From the NCBI GenBank assembly GCA_023457035.1, contig JAEWNN010000211.1:1-5804 (forward strand): a stretch of DNA of 5,804 bases, in the 5' to 3' direction. This stretch comes from Verrucomicrobiota bacterium (GTDB taxonomy: Bacteria > Verrucomicrobiota > Verrucomicrobiia > Opitutales > Opitutaceae). Below the pieces are notes generated by a model that did not search any database, was not told the DNA's origin, and saw only the letters and a list, made by a program, of their open reading frames with translations. Shown here in pieces: positions 1 to 5,139 of the stretch; the stretch's first letter is position 1; each line of letters starts with the position of its first letter. The translations under genes and the position numbers were made by a program.

Positions 1-1391
1 CCTGGCACAACGAGAGCCGCAAGTACCGCCACCCCATCCGGCACCTCCTGCGCCACCGCAACAAGATCGTCTCCACCGGCCGCCCCGCCTACCGCGACAC
101 CTGGCTCTGGGACGCCAAGTCCGGCCAGCCCTCCGTCGTGCTCGAGTCGCGCGACCGCCGCCGCGAACGCCCCACCGCCGACCTCTTCCGCGTCGCCTGG
201 CACAACCTCCTCCGCGGCCCCAAAATCTGGAGCCGCTACCGCGCCCTCCTCCGCGAGGCCTATAAAAACCCCGTCGACCTCACGCGCCGCCTCGGCGTCG
301 CCGTCGAGACCGGCCCGCACTTCGCCGCGCAACTCGCGCTCCTCGCGGAGACACCCGGTCTGCCGGTCTTCGTCCGCTGCTACTTCCACCAAGGCGCCGC
401 CGGCCTCGACGCCTGCGCCGACGCCGTCGCGTTGCTCGCCGCCCGCGGCCACGAGGTCGCGCTCGGCCTCATCCAGTCGCGCCGCGCCGTGCTCGCGCCC
501 GACGAGTGGCAGGCCTTCTGCGCCGAAGCGCTGCGCCGCATGCACGCCCACGTCCGCTTCGTCGAAGTCGCCCACGCCGTGAACCGCGTGAAATGGGGTA
601 TGTGGGGCCTAAGCGAGACCGTCGCCCTCTGGGACTCCGTCGCCGCGCTCCGGGCACAGTTTCCGACGGTAAAAATTCTCGGCCCGGCGGTGAACGACTT
701 CGAGTACCACTACTACCCGCCGCTCCTCGCACGGCTTGCCCGCCGAAGTGGCGGGCTCGCCGGCCAGATCGACGGCCTTTCGAACCACCTCTACGTCGAC
801 CGCCGCGGCGCGCCCGAGAATTTTCAGGGCAAGTTTTCCCTCCTCGAGAAATGCGCGCTCGGCCGCGCCGTCGCCGAGGCGCACGGCATTACTGGGTTCT
901 ACGTCACCGAGACCAACTGGCCGCTGCGCGGCACGGGCGAGTACTCGCCCCTCGCTGGCGCCTACACGCCCCGCGACTACGTGGAGAGCCCGCTCCACGT
1001 CGACGAGCCGACCGCCGCCGCGTACCTGATCCGCTACGCGCTCATCGCGCTCTGCTCCGGCATGACGGAGCGCGTGTGGTGGTGGAACCTCACCGCCCAC
1101 GGCTTCGGCCTCGCCGACGAACTCGCCGCCTGCCGTCCCCGCCCCGCCTGGCGCGCCCTCGTCCACTTCCACCGCACCGTCGGCACCTCCACCTTCCGCA
1201 GCCGCGAAACCCGCGACGGCGCCCTCTGGTTTCACTTCGACCGCGCCACCGTCGTCTACGCCCTCGCCCCCACGACGATCACCGTCCCGCCCGAGTGCAC
1301 CGCCGCGCACGACCTGGAAGGCCACGCCCTCCCCGTCGGCGCCGGCGAGACGCTGAAACTCGCCGGCCAGCCCGTGTACCTCAGCCGCTGA
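1..1391 (+). CDS. TIM-barrel glycoside hydrolase-like protein, C-terminal part (5' end outside window)
   Basis: The reading frame is open from the first full codon at position 3 to TGA at 1389-1391, giving 462 visible residues. The GTG at 138 is unlikely to be the start, because codons before it have the same strongly GC-ending usage. Numbering from that GTG, the protein alternates strands and helices as a (beta/alpha)8 barrel: LGVAVETG (52-59), VFVRCYF (77-83), EVALGLIQ (106-113), VRFVEVAHAVNR (139-150), VKILGPAVND (178-187), GLSNHLYV (213-220), FYVTETNW (254-261) and VWWWNL (313-318). An approximately 75-residue beta-rich tail follows. YVTETNW resembles the beta-7 nucleophile motif of clan GH-A glycosidases (E258). 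At the end of beta-4, where such enzymes carry Asn-Glu, this protein has Asn-Arg (149-150), so activity is uncertain. I cannot name a family. A role in polysaccharide or cell-surface glycan metabolism is inference. Confidence 0.75.
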   Translation, partial: WHNESRKYRHPIRHLLRHRNKIVSTGRPAYRDTWLWDAKSGQPSVVLESRDRRRERPTADLFRVAWHNLLRGPKIWSRYRALLREAYKNPVDLTRRLGVAVETGPHFAAQLALLAETPGLPVFVRCYFHQGAAGLDACADAVALLAARGHEVALGLIQSRRAVLAPDEWQAFCAEALRRMHAHVRFVEVAHAVNRVKWGMWGLSETVALWDSVAALRAQFPTVKILGPAVNDFEYHYYPPLLARLARRSGGLAGQIDGLSNHLYVDRRGAPENFQGKFSLLEKCALGRAVAEAHGITGFYVTETNWPLRGTGEYSPLAGAYTPRDYVESPLHVDEPTAAAYLIRYALIALCSGMTERVWWWNLTAHGFGLADELAACRPRPAWRALVHFHRTVGTSTFRSRETRDGALWFHFDRATVVYALAPTTITVPPECTAAHDLEGHALPVGAGETLKLAGQPVYLSR

Positions 1392-1426
1392 CCGCCTGAG
1401 AATATGGAACTCACGGGCTCAGGGAC

Positions 1427-1457
1427 AGAGGGCCGGAGGGACGCCTCCGGCACCTCT
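1427..1457. terminator. Strong 13-bp hairpin between convergent genes, possible bidirectional terminator
   Basis: The left arm 1427-1439 (AGAGGGCCGGAGG) pairs with the right arm 1444-1457 around a GACG loop. All 13 base pairs are matched and one A (1452) is bulged. It lies between the stop of the hydrolase-like gene (1391) and the stop of the DUF2971 gene (1494), which converge. No T-tract follows on either strand, so it may be a factor-aided 3' end or a copy of a genomic hairpin repeat rather than a classical intrinsic terminator. Confidence 0.4.
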
Positions 1458-1462
1458 CGTTA

Positions 1463-1492
1463 AGATTCGCGACATGCCCCCTTCAATCCGCC
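1463..1492 (+). repeat. 30-bp inverted copy of the cargo-block leader repeat
   Basis: This stretch matches the reverse complement of 3884-3913 at 28 of 30 positions; the differences are at 1468 and 1477. It ends next to the stop codon of the DUF2971 gene (1494-1496). The other copy lies at the 5' side of the small ORF at 3909-3724. The pair therefore brackets the whole block of minus-strand genes in inverted orientation. Weaker similarity to the leader family continues leftwards to about 1445. Confidence 0.7.
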
Positions 1493-1493
1493 T

Positions 1494-2294
1494 CTAGACC
1501 TCACCCACCCTCCGCTCGATGACTGAAGGCAAATAGCGTCGAACGAGCGCCCTTACCTTCGCCGCTGCACTATCCGACATCTTTGGGTGTGGCTGCACAC
1601 CATGGATGAGCACGTTGAGGTCTACCGGGACGTAACGATAAAAATCGTCCGCATGGTCCTGCAAAACCTCCCCACCGAGAGTCAACAGGTCGACCGTCAG
1701 CCTAAACTCCCGTTCAAAGTCGAAGGACACGTCCTTGTAGTAGAACAAGCTTCGTTCATCGAACTCTGTCCTCGGAGTGTCCGCGGTCACGTACTTCACT
1801 GCGGCACCAAAGACTGGCATACTCAATGATGCGGCTAGCCTCTCTGCCGTCGTGACCACCAGAACGGAGTCCGATGACGAAGTGTAGGCGTCCCACATCT
1901 CCTGTGACTCGCGATCATTGATATGCCAACAACTGACGAAGGTGGTCCCACGAGCTAGCTCTCTGTACTTCGACTGCTGCGCATAGGTGTCGGAGTTTGC
2001 CTGATTCGTTCCGAAGAACGCCACGTCACTCGCCGAAGTGCCATGCACGCCCTCGGGTGACATCGTGCCCTCAAGCGGGTCGTCGAACTTGTCCGCCCGG
2101 CAGAAGTAGAGAGCGCCGCGATGCAGTAAATCCTCGAACTTCCAAAGGTCCATGTACCGAAGCAAAGGCTGATTCGGACTGACCGTCCCATACGGCCAGT
2201 CGGTCTCAAACACGGGCGCAGGTACGCTGCAGATTTCTCCCGTTGGGATATGTCGAATCACGCGATTGCCGATCACACGGTGTCCTTCGGGCAT
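1494..2294 (-). CDS. DUF2971-like protein
   Basis: 266 residues. The frame extends upstream to 2474, but ATG at 2294 is preferred: it lies 4 nt after the stop of the ankyrin gene and has an AGAAGG ribosome binding site 9 nt upstream. The pattern matches the DUF2971 family (PF11185), whose function is unknown: ALYFCRADKFDDPLEG (61-76), FVSCWHINDRESQEMWDAY (119-137), VKYV (166-169), a Phe/Tyr-rich FYYKDVSFDFEREFRL (184-199) and a C-terminal VLIHGVQPHP (228-237). The length is usual for the family. No signal peptide or membrane segment is visible, so it is probably cytoplasmic. It is probably co-transcribed with the upstream ankyrin gene. Base composition is less GC-rich than the flanking genes, which suggests acquisition by transfer. 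Its biological role is not known; a defence or toxin-like role would be speculation. Confidence 0.82.
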   Translation of the reverse strand: MPEGHRVIGNRVIRHIPTGEICSVPAPVFETDWPYGTVSPNQPLLRYMDLWKFEDLLHRGALYFCRADKFDDPLEGTMSPEGVHGTSASDVAFFGTNQANSDTYAQQSKYRELARGTTFVSCWHINDRESQEMWDAYTSSSDSVLVVTTAERLAASLSMPVFGAAVKYVTADTPRTEFDERSLFYYKDVSFDFEREFRLTVDLLTLGGEVLQDHADDFYRYVPVDLNVLIHGVQPHPKMSDSAAAKVRALVRRYLPSVIERRVGEV

Positions 2295-2298
2295 AGAG

Positions 2299-2847
2299 CT
2301 ATACCTTCTGCGCTGCTCGCTCCAGCATAGTGGCGATTTCCGTTCGTCCACTCTCGCTCGCAGAATCGATGACCGCTCGAAGCACCCAATCGCTTGCATG
2401 GACATTTGCGCCTCGATCAAGAAGGAGCCCCACCATCTCCGGGGAGCCAAAGAGTGCTGCATTGTACAGAGCAACGCCGTCGTTTGCGTCGATGTTCGCG
2501 CCTCGGTCGAGAAGGAGACAGACGGTTCTCAAGTCCCCGCGAAGAGCGGCCTTCCGGAGCGCACCACCGTTCTCCGCATTGATGTCTGCTCCCCGTCTCA
2601 GGAGGAGATCGAGCATCTCAATATCTGCGCGGCCAACAGCTTCATGGAGAGCGTGATCGCCCAATGCGTGAATGTCGGCGCCATGATCTAGAAGAAGAGC
2701 GGCAACCTCCTTTTGCCCATTCATGACCGCTACGCGGAATGAGAAGTCGTCGCCAAAATGGAGGTCTGCTCCATGGTCGAGCGCAAGAGTAGCGCCTGCC
2801 ACGTCTCCATTCTTGGCTGCTTCGTATAGTCTGTTGTTTTGGTCCAT
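2299..2847 (-). CDS. Ankyrin repeat protein, six repeats
   Basis: 182 residues from ATG 2847, whose product starts MDQNNRLYEAAKNGD directly at the first ankyrin helix. A longer version from GTG 2916 would add 23 residues unrelated to ankyrin and run into the upstream repeat, so I reject it. Repeats fall at residues 5-34, 35-64, 65-94, 95-124, 125-154 and 155-182. Each carries an LLLDRGANI- or LLLDHGADI-like second helix and turn, and the last is degenerate. The period is exactly 30 residues, against about 33 in the consensus, because the TPLH segment and the loop are shortened. No signal peptide is visible. Ankyrin stacks bind proteins; the natural candidate partner is the DUF2971 protein, which starts 4 nt downstream. 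No clear Shine-Dalgarno sequence precedes the start. Confidence 0.88.
   Translation of the reverse strand: MDQNNRLYEAAKNGDVAGATLALDHGADLHFGDDFSFRVAVMNGQKEVAALLLDHGADIHALGDHALHEAVGRADIEMLDLLLRRGADINAENGGALRKAALRGDLRTVCLLLDRGANIDANDGVALYNAALFGSPEMVGLLLDRGANVHASDWVLRAVIDSASESGRTEIATMLERAAQKV
2304..2309 (-). promoter_or_regulatory. Ribosome binding site of the DUF2971 gene
   Basis: Read on the minus strand this is AGAAGG, 9 nt before ATG 2294. It lies inside the last codons of the ankyrin gene. It fixes the DUF2971 start and rejects the longer upstream frame. It is the only convincing Shine-Dalgarno sequence I found in the window. Confidence 0.65.
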
Positions 2848-2925
2848 TGGATTGGGAAAGAAGCAGGGCCAGGTTTTACCCATTTCCTTGGTAAGGACCG
2901 ACAGCGGCCAAGCCACAATCGGGTA

Positions 2926-2972
2926 GAGCTTGGGCTTCGGCCGCGGAAACCGGGTTGGCGGGGTTCACGGCC
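2926..2972 (-). repeat. Leader repeat core, copy 1 (upstream of ankyrin/DUF2971 unit)
   Basis: This 47-bp core starts GAGCTTGGGCTTCGGCCGCG on the plus strand and ends GGGGTTCACGGCC. It recurs at 3559-3605 and 3955-4001 with the same length. Similarity to copy 2 also includes GCGGCCAAG at 2904-2912, but the distal flank (2973-3062) does not match the other copies. Inside the core, CGGCCG and AAACC can pair with GGTT and CGGCC further along, forming an imperfect stem-loop. The remaining 2848-3062 interval shows no gene. Confidence 0.8.
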
Positions 2973-3062
2973 AGAGTGGCTCCGCTCCTCTCGACGATAT
3001 TTGGGACATGCATCCCTCGGGGTCGGCTCCGATTTGGCAGCTGCGAGTGACGCCTTTAGGCC

Positions 3063-3485
3063 TCACTTCTCCGTCACAAAGATTGCGATGCCTGAAACGG
3101 TCTTGATGTGACCGCCATTGGAGACAGCCAATCCGCCGCCAGTATAGAAATTCCCATTTGAGCTTCCATACATGTTGCTGACGATGACGGCTCCTTTCTC
3201 TCCGGTTGCGCGCAGAATGATCCCGTTAGCCCCGAGTTTTGCCGCACTCTTTTTCAGGCGATCAATCACGCCATCCACCTTTCCCTGGGCCGTGACTCTG
3301 AAAGACCCGGTGCTGTCCGCCTCCAAAAGCGCAATCTCCTCAAAATGCGCCGGTGGAGTCAGGTAGACCTTGACGTCCTCGGGACGAGTTGGCGGGCGAG
3401 TTTTCCCGACGACAATTTGCGAACTGGTGCACGCAGTGAGAAACACCAGTGCGAACAGCAATCCAAACAATGATTTCGAGGTCAT
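3063..3485 (-). CDS. Small lipoprotein of unknown function
   Basis: 140 residues from ATG 3485. The frame continues upstream, but that part lies in repeat DNA, and the signal peptide fixes the start: MTSK, a hydrophobic stretch (5-16) and the lipobox LTAC with the modified Cys at 19. The mature protein should be anchored in a membrane facing the periplasm. It continues with a Pro-rich linker, PPTRPEDVKVYLTPP (31-45), a conserved-looking FEEIALLEA (48-56) and AAKLGANGIIL (81-91), then a Gly/Asn/Ser-rich segment (105-125) and a final beta-strand. The EEIALLEA and LGANGII pattern is familiar from small bacterial lipoproteins and YbjQ- or RcsF-like folds, but I cannot assign a family firmly. It is a single-gene unit between leader repeat copies 1 and 2. 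No Shine-Dalgarno sequence is visible. Confidence 0.8.
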   Translation of the reverse strand: MTSKSLFGLLFALVFLTACTSSQIVVGKTRPPTRPEDVKVYLTPPAHFEEIALLEADSTGSFRVTAQGKVDGVIDRLKKSAAKLGANGIILRATGEKGAVIVSNMYGSSNGNFYTGGGLAVSNGGHIKTVSGIAIFVTEK

Positions 3486-3493
3486 AGGAAGCG

Positions 3494-3640
3494 GAGGATT
3501 GAATGGGTCGCGACTCTTGAGAGAAGCGGATCGAAGGCGGCCAAGGCGCAGCCGGGGTGAGCTTGGGCTTCGGCCGCGGAAACCGGAGGGGCGGGGTTCA
3601 CGGCCGGGCAGCGTACCGGCGGGTCCGATGCAGGCAAGGG
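3494..3640 (-). repeat. Leader repeat, copy 2 (upstream of lipoprotein)
   Basis: About 147 bp that aligns with copy 3 (3887-4036) along its whole length with a few small indels. In minus-strand reading order it contains CTTGCCTGCATCGGA, the 47-bp core (3559-3605), a variable stretch, and a gene-proximal end CCCATTCAATCC that stops about 10 nt before the lipoprotein ATG. The position right before a start codon suggests it supplies the 5' leader, and perhaps the promoter, of that gene. I see no convincing -35/-10 pair in it. Confidence 0.8.
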
Positions 3641-3723
3641 CGGAGTGGGAGCAGTGGCGGATCATCCCGGCAACACCGAACCGTTCCTGACCGCATTCAC
3701 GCCTTCTGTTTCTCCCCTTGCGC

Positions 3724-3909
3724 TCAGTTCAGGTAAACGAGGAGCGCCATCTTCCGCTTGTTCGTCTCGCGAAGAAACTCCCGCGCTTGGTCGAATGCGC
3801 CGCCGATATACTCCCAGTCCTCGTCGGAGATTGGTCCATCCGATCCGAAGTTGGGATAGATCTCCGACTCGATGATCTTCTTGGGCGGATTGAAGGGGTC
3901 ATGTCGCAA
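3724..3909 (-). CDS. Hypothetical 61-residue acidic protein, possibly 5'-truncated
   Basis: The frame ends at TGA 3726-3724 and has no ATG start. The only near candidate is TTG at 3909, which lies inside leader repeat copy 3. Codon choice from about 3883 onward is that of a real gene (ATC, GAG, GGC, TTC, CTC), and the peptide looks natural: IIESEIYPNFGSDGPISDED, then a helix-like WEYIGGAFDQAREFLRETNK and an end in MALLVYLN. An ATG at 3902 lies in another frame and gives an unnatural Ser/Arg-rich peptide. It may start at TTG, or it may be the 3' remainder of a longer gene joined to the repeat. I do not recognise a family. It forms the first unit of the minus-strand block. Confidence 0.5.
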   Translation of the reverse strand: MRHDPFNPPKKIIESEIYPNFGSDGPISDEDWEYIGGAFDQAREFLRETNKRKMALLVYLN

Positions 3910-4036
3910 ATCTCGACAGAGGCGGACCGAAGGAGACCAAGGCGCCGCTAGGTCGAGCTTGGCCTTCGGCCGCGGAAACCGGAGTGGCGGGGTTTACGGC
4001 CGGGCAGCGTACCAGCGGATCCGATGCAGGCAAGGG
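3887..4036 (-). repeat. Leader repeat, copy 3 (upstream of small ORF)
   Basis: About 150 bp that aligns with copy 2 from its gene-proximal TTCAATCC to its distal CTTGCCTGCATCGGA. The core is at 3955-4001. Its proximal 30 bp (3884-3913) is the partner of the inverted copy at 1463-1492. In this copy the core stem is slightly longer, since AAACC faces GGTTT rather than GGTTC. Confidence 0.8.
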
Positions 4037-4124
4037 GGAGATTGAGGCGAGAGGCGAAAGGCTTGAGGCGAGAGGGTGGAGCGAAGGAGACGGGAGCCAG
4101 GAGTCAGGAGCGGGCGGGGCGACG
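4037..4124. other. Gene-free stretch, purine-rich with short direct repeats
   Basis: No gene is visible. TTGAGGCGAGAGG occurs twice, at 4042-4054 and 4063-4075, 21 bp apart, followed by GGGAGCCAGGAGTCAGGAGC. It starts a gene-free region that runs to 4554 and consists almost entirely of repeat elements. Confidence 0.6.
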
Positions 4125-4233
4125 GAAGGATTGAACCACAGAGTGCACCGAGAACCGGAAGCGTTCGGACTCCGTGCTCTCCGTGTCCTCCGTGGTGTAA
4201 CGTCCGGCCCAGCCTGCCCGCTTTCCCCATTCC
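4125..4233. repeat. ACCACGGAG-type interspersed repeat, copy 1
   Basis: 109 bp that recurs at 4305-4413, exactly 180 bp further on, without an indel. Its ends are imperfectly complementary: GAACCACAGAGTGCACCGAG (4134-4153) faces CTCCGTGTCCTCCGTGGT (4180-4197), and CCGGAAGCGTTCGG forms a small inner hairpin. Translated on the minus strand it gives the HHGGHGEHG-type peptide often misannotated as protein in PVC-group and related genomes. It is probably a non-coding dispersed element. Confidence 0.8.
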
Positions 4234-4250
4234 TTCTCCCGCCGAGCCAC

Positions 4251-4304
4251 TTCCGGATCAGTGTCGATCAGTGTGCATCAGCGGTTCCACTTTCGTCCTC
4301 CGCA
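4251..4304. repeat. Left composite repeat, first half
   Basis: TTCCGGATCAGTG followed by a second GATCAGTG and GGTTCCACTTTCG aligns with 5099-5145. In the right copy this half runs straight into the 66-bp half. Here it is interrupted by the ACCACGGAG-type repeat copy 2. Confidence 0.65.
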
Positions 4305-4413
4305 GAAGGATTGAACCACAGAGTACACCGAGCTCCGGAAGAGTTCGGACTCCGTGCTCTCCGTGTCCTCCGTGGTGAAACGTCCGTTCCAGCTTTCCAG
4401 ATTTCCACATTCC
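4305..4413. repeat. ACCACGGAG-type interspersed repeat, copy 2 (nested in composite repeat)
   Basis: Second copy of the element at 4125-4233, same orientation. It is flanked by near-identical 19-20 bp sequences, TTCCACTTTCGTCCTCCGCA (4285-4304) and TTCCACTCTGTCCTCCGCA (4410-4428). The corresponding place in the right composite repeat (about 5126-5145) has only one such sequence and no insert, so this copy appears to have been inserted. Confidence 0.75.
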
Positions 4414-4421
4414 ACTCTGTC

Positions 4422-4487
4422 CTCCGCACCTCTGCGCCTCTGCGCGAACACCTCCGCTCCGCCGGGGTCCGCGCCCCCGGCTACAGC
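4422..4487. repeat. 66-bp direct repeat, left copy
   Basis: Identical to 5140-5205 at 58 of 66 positions, same orientation and no indels. It contains CTGCGCGAACACC and a 7-bp hairpin, GCCGGGG (4461-4467) with CCCCGGC (4475-4481). It lies 67 bp before the start of the PF09720-type antitoxin gene. Confidence 0.8.
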
Positions 4488-4528
4488 CGAGCTGCGGCGC
4501 ACCGCCCTCGTCCACAGACTTGCCCGGA

Positions 4529-4541
4529 CCGGCGGAGCCGG
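4529..4541. promoter_or_regulatory. Small inverted repeat before the antitoxin start, possible operator
   Basis: CCGGC, GGA, GCCGG: a perfect 5-bp inverted repeat 13 nt before ATG 4555. A weak TTGCCC (4520-4525) lies just upstream, with no good -10 partner. TA operons are usually autoregulated at such sites, but in DNA this GC-rich the match could be chance. Confidence 0.25.
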
Positions 4542-4554
4542 CACAGTAGGCGCC

Positions 4555-4788
4555 ATGCCCATGACCGTTGACCAGATCGTCGAACAAACCCGGTCGATGC
4601 CGCAGGACGTGGTAGCCGAGTTGGTGGACCGGATCCTTCTGACCATGCATGGCGGCCAGGAACCGGCGGCGGCAAACGCGTGGTCGGGCACGGTCCAGCG
4701 GCGCATCGCGGAGATTCGCAGCGGGCAGGTGCAGGGCATCCCCGGCGCCGTCACATCCGAGAAGATCCGCCAGATCGTCGGCCGGTGA
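4555..4788 (+). CDS. Addiction-module antitoxin, PF09720/TIGR02574 type
   Basis: 77 residues from ATG 4555; ATG 4561 two codons later is equally possible. The N-terminal part, TVDQIVEQTRSMPQDVVAEL (4-23), matches the helix rule of this family, with a 'lleqA..Lp.eeraeL' pattern. The C-terminal part, RRIAEIRSGQVQGIP (49-63) followed by VTSEKIRQIV, matches the toxin-binding tail, usually R.aEi..Gev...p. The length is typical. It should bind and block the toxin encoded directly downstream, whose start overlaps its stop by 4 bp, and probably represses its own operon. A Shine-Dalgarno sequence is weak at best (TAGG before CGCC). The longer frame from 4354 is rejected because it only translates repeat DNA. 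Confidence 0.88.
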   Translation: MPMTVDQIVEQTRSMPQDVVAELVDRILLTMHGGQEPAAANAWSGTVQRRIAEIRSGQVQGIPGAVTSEKIRQIVGR

Positions 4789-5081
4789 AGCCGCACCTCT
4801 TCCATCCGGAAGCCGATGCCGAGTACGCCGCGGCGGCGCGGTTCTACGCCGAGATCCAGCCCGAGCTGGGCGGCCGTTTCTACGACGAGATCGAGACCGC
4901 CATCGCAGCGGTCTGCGCCCATCCGCGCCAGTTCCACGAGTTCGACCCGCCGGCGCGGCGGTATCTTGCGCAACGCTTTCCGTATGCCGTCGTTTACCTC
5001 GAGGAGCCCGATCGGATCTGGATCGTCGCGGTGATGCACCTGCATCGCCAGCCCGGTTACTGGCACGAGCGCCTTGGTTGA
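4785..5081 (+). CDS. RelE/ParE-family toxin
   Basis: 98 residues from GTG 4785, which overlaps the antitoxin stop as GTGA, the usual arrangement for coupled TA genes. The frame continues upstream inside the antitoxin, but that part is out-of-frame shadow. Family landmarks are all present: FHPEADAEYAAAARFYAEIQ (6-25), LGGRFYDEIETAIAAV (28-43) with HP at 46-47, RRYLAQRFPYAVVYLEE (58-74), IWIVAVMHLHRQPGYWHERL (78-97). The length is that of a full toxin and no key segment is missing, so it looks intact. Proteins of this fold either cleave mRNA at the ribosome or inhibit gyrase. The RFPYAVVY and HRQPGYW pattern is the ParE-like type commonly paired with PF09720 antitoxins, but I cannot tell the target from sequence. 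Confidence 0.9.
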   Translation: MKPHLFHPEADAEYAAAARFYAEIQPELGGRFYDEIETAIAAVCAHPRQFHEFDPPARRYLAQRFPYAVVYLEEPDRIWIVAVMHLHRQPGYWHERLG

Positions 5082-5098
5082 CCAACGCCACCGTGCCG

Positions 5099-5139
5099 TT
5101 CCGGATTAGTGCCGATTAGTGTGTGGTTCCACTTCCGAT
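5099..5139. repeat. Right composite repeat, first half (uninterrupted form)
   Basis: TTCCGGATTAGTGCCGATTA onward, including GGTTCCACTTCCG, aligns with 4251-4303. It continues directly into the 66-bp half without the 109-bp insert seen in the left copy, and so represents the empty form. Confidence 0.65.

Noticed and set aside
506..1399. Long Arg/Pro-rich open frames on both strands inside the hydrolase-like gene
   Set aside because: They are shadows of a very GC-rich gene. Their peptides are low-complexity, and codon third positions favour the frame ending at 1391.
2295..2474. 60-residue N-terminal extension of the DUF2971 protein
   Set aside because: It overlaps the ankyrin gene out of frame, while ATG 2294 has a well-placed AGAAGG.
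1587..2691. Plus-strand frames opposite the DUF2971 and ankyrin genes
   Set aside because: Antisense shadows. The minus-strand frames carry recognisable families and a ribosome binding site.
3486..3665. 60-residue N-terminal extension of the lipoprotein
   Set aside because: It translates the leader repeat and would bury the signal peptide and lipobox in the middle of the protein.
2926..4001. Integron gene-cassette array with classical attC sites
   Set aside because: The layout fits, but no RYYYAAC/GTTRRRY core pairs occur in the repeats and no integrase is in the window. Kept only as an open alternative in the findings.
4125..4413. CRISPR array
   Set aside because: There are only two repeat copies, 109 bp long and 180 bp apart, with self-similar content and no regular spacers.
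3984..4571. Plus-strand 195-codon frame before the antitoxin
   Set aside because: It is made entirely of repeat DNA and gives the LREH and RAPGYS peptides typical of translated repeats. No domain is visible.
4258..5091. Minus-strand frames of 262-277 codons across the ParE-like module, containing HHGGHGEHG-type peptide
   Set aside because: The peptide is a translation of the interspersed repeat, and the rest is antisense to two clear TA genes.
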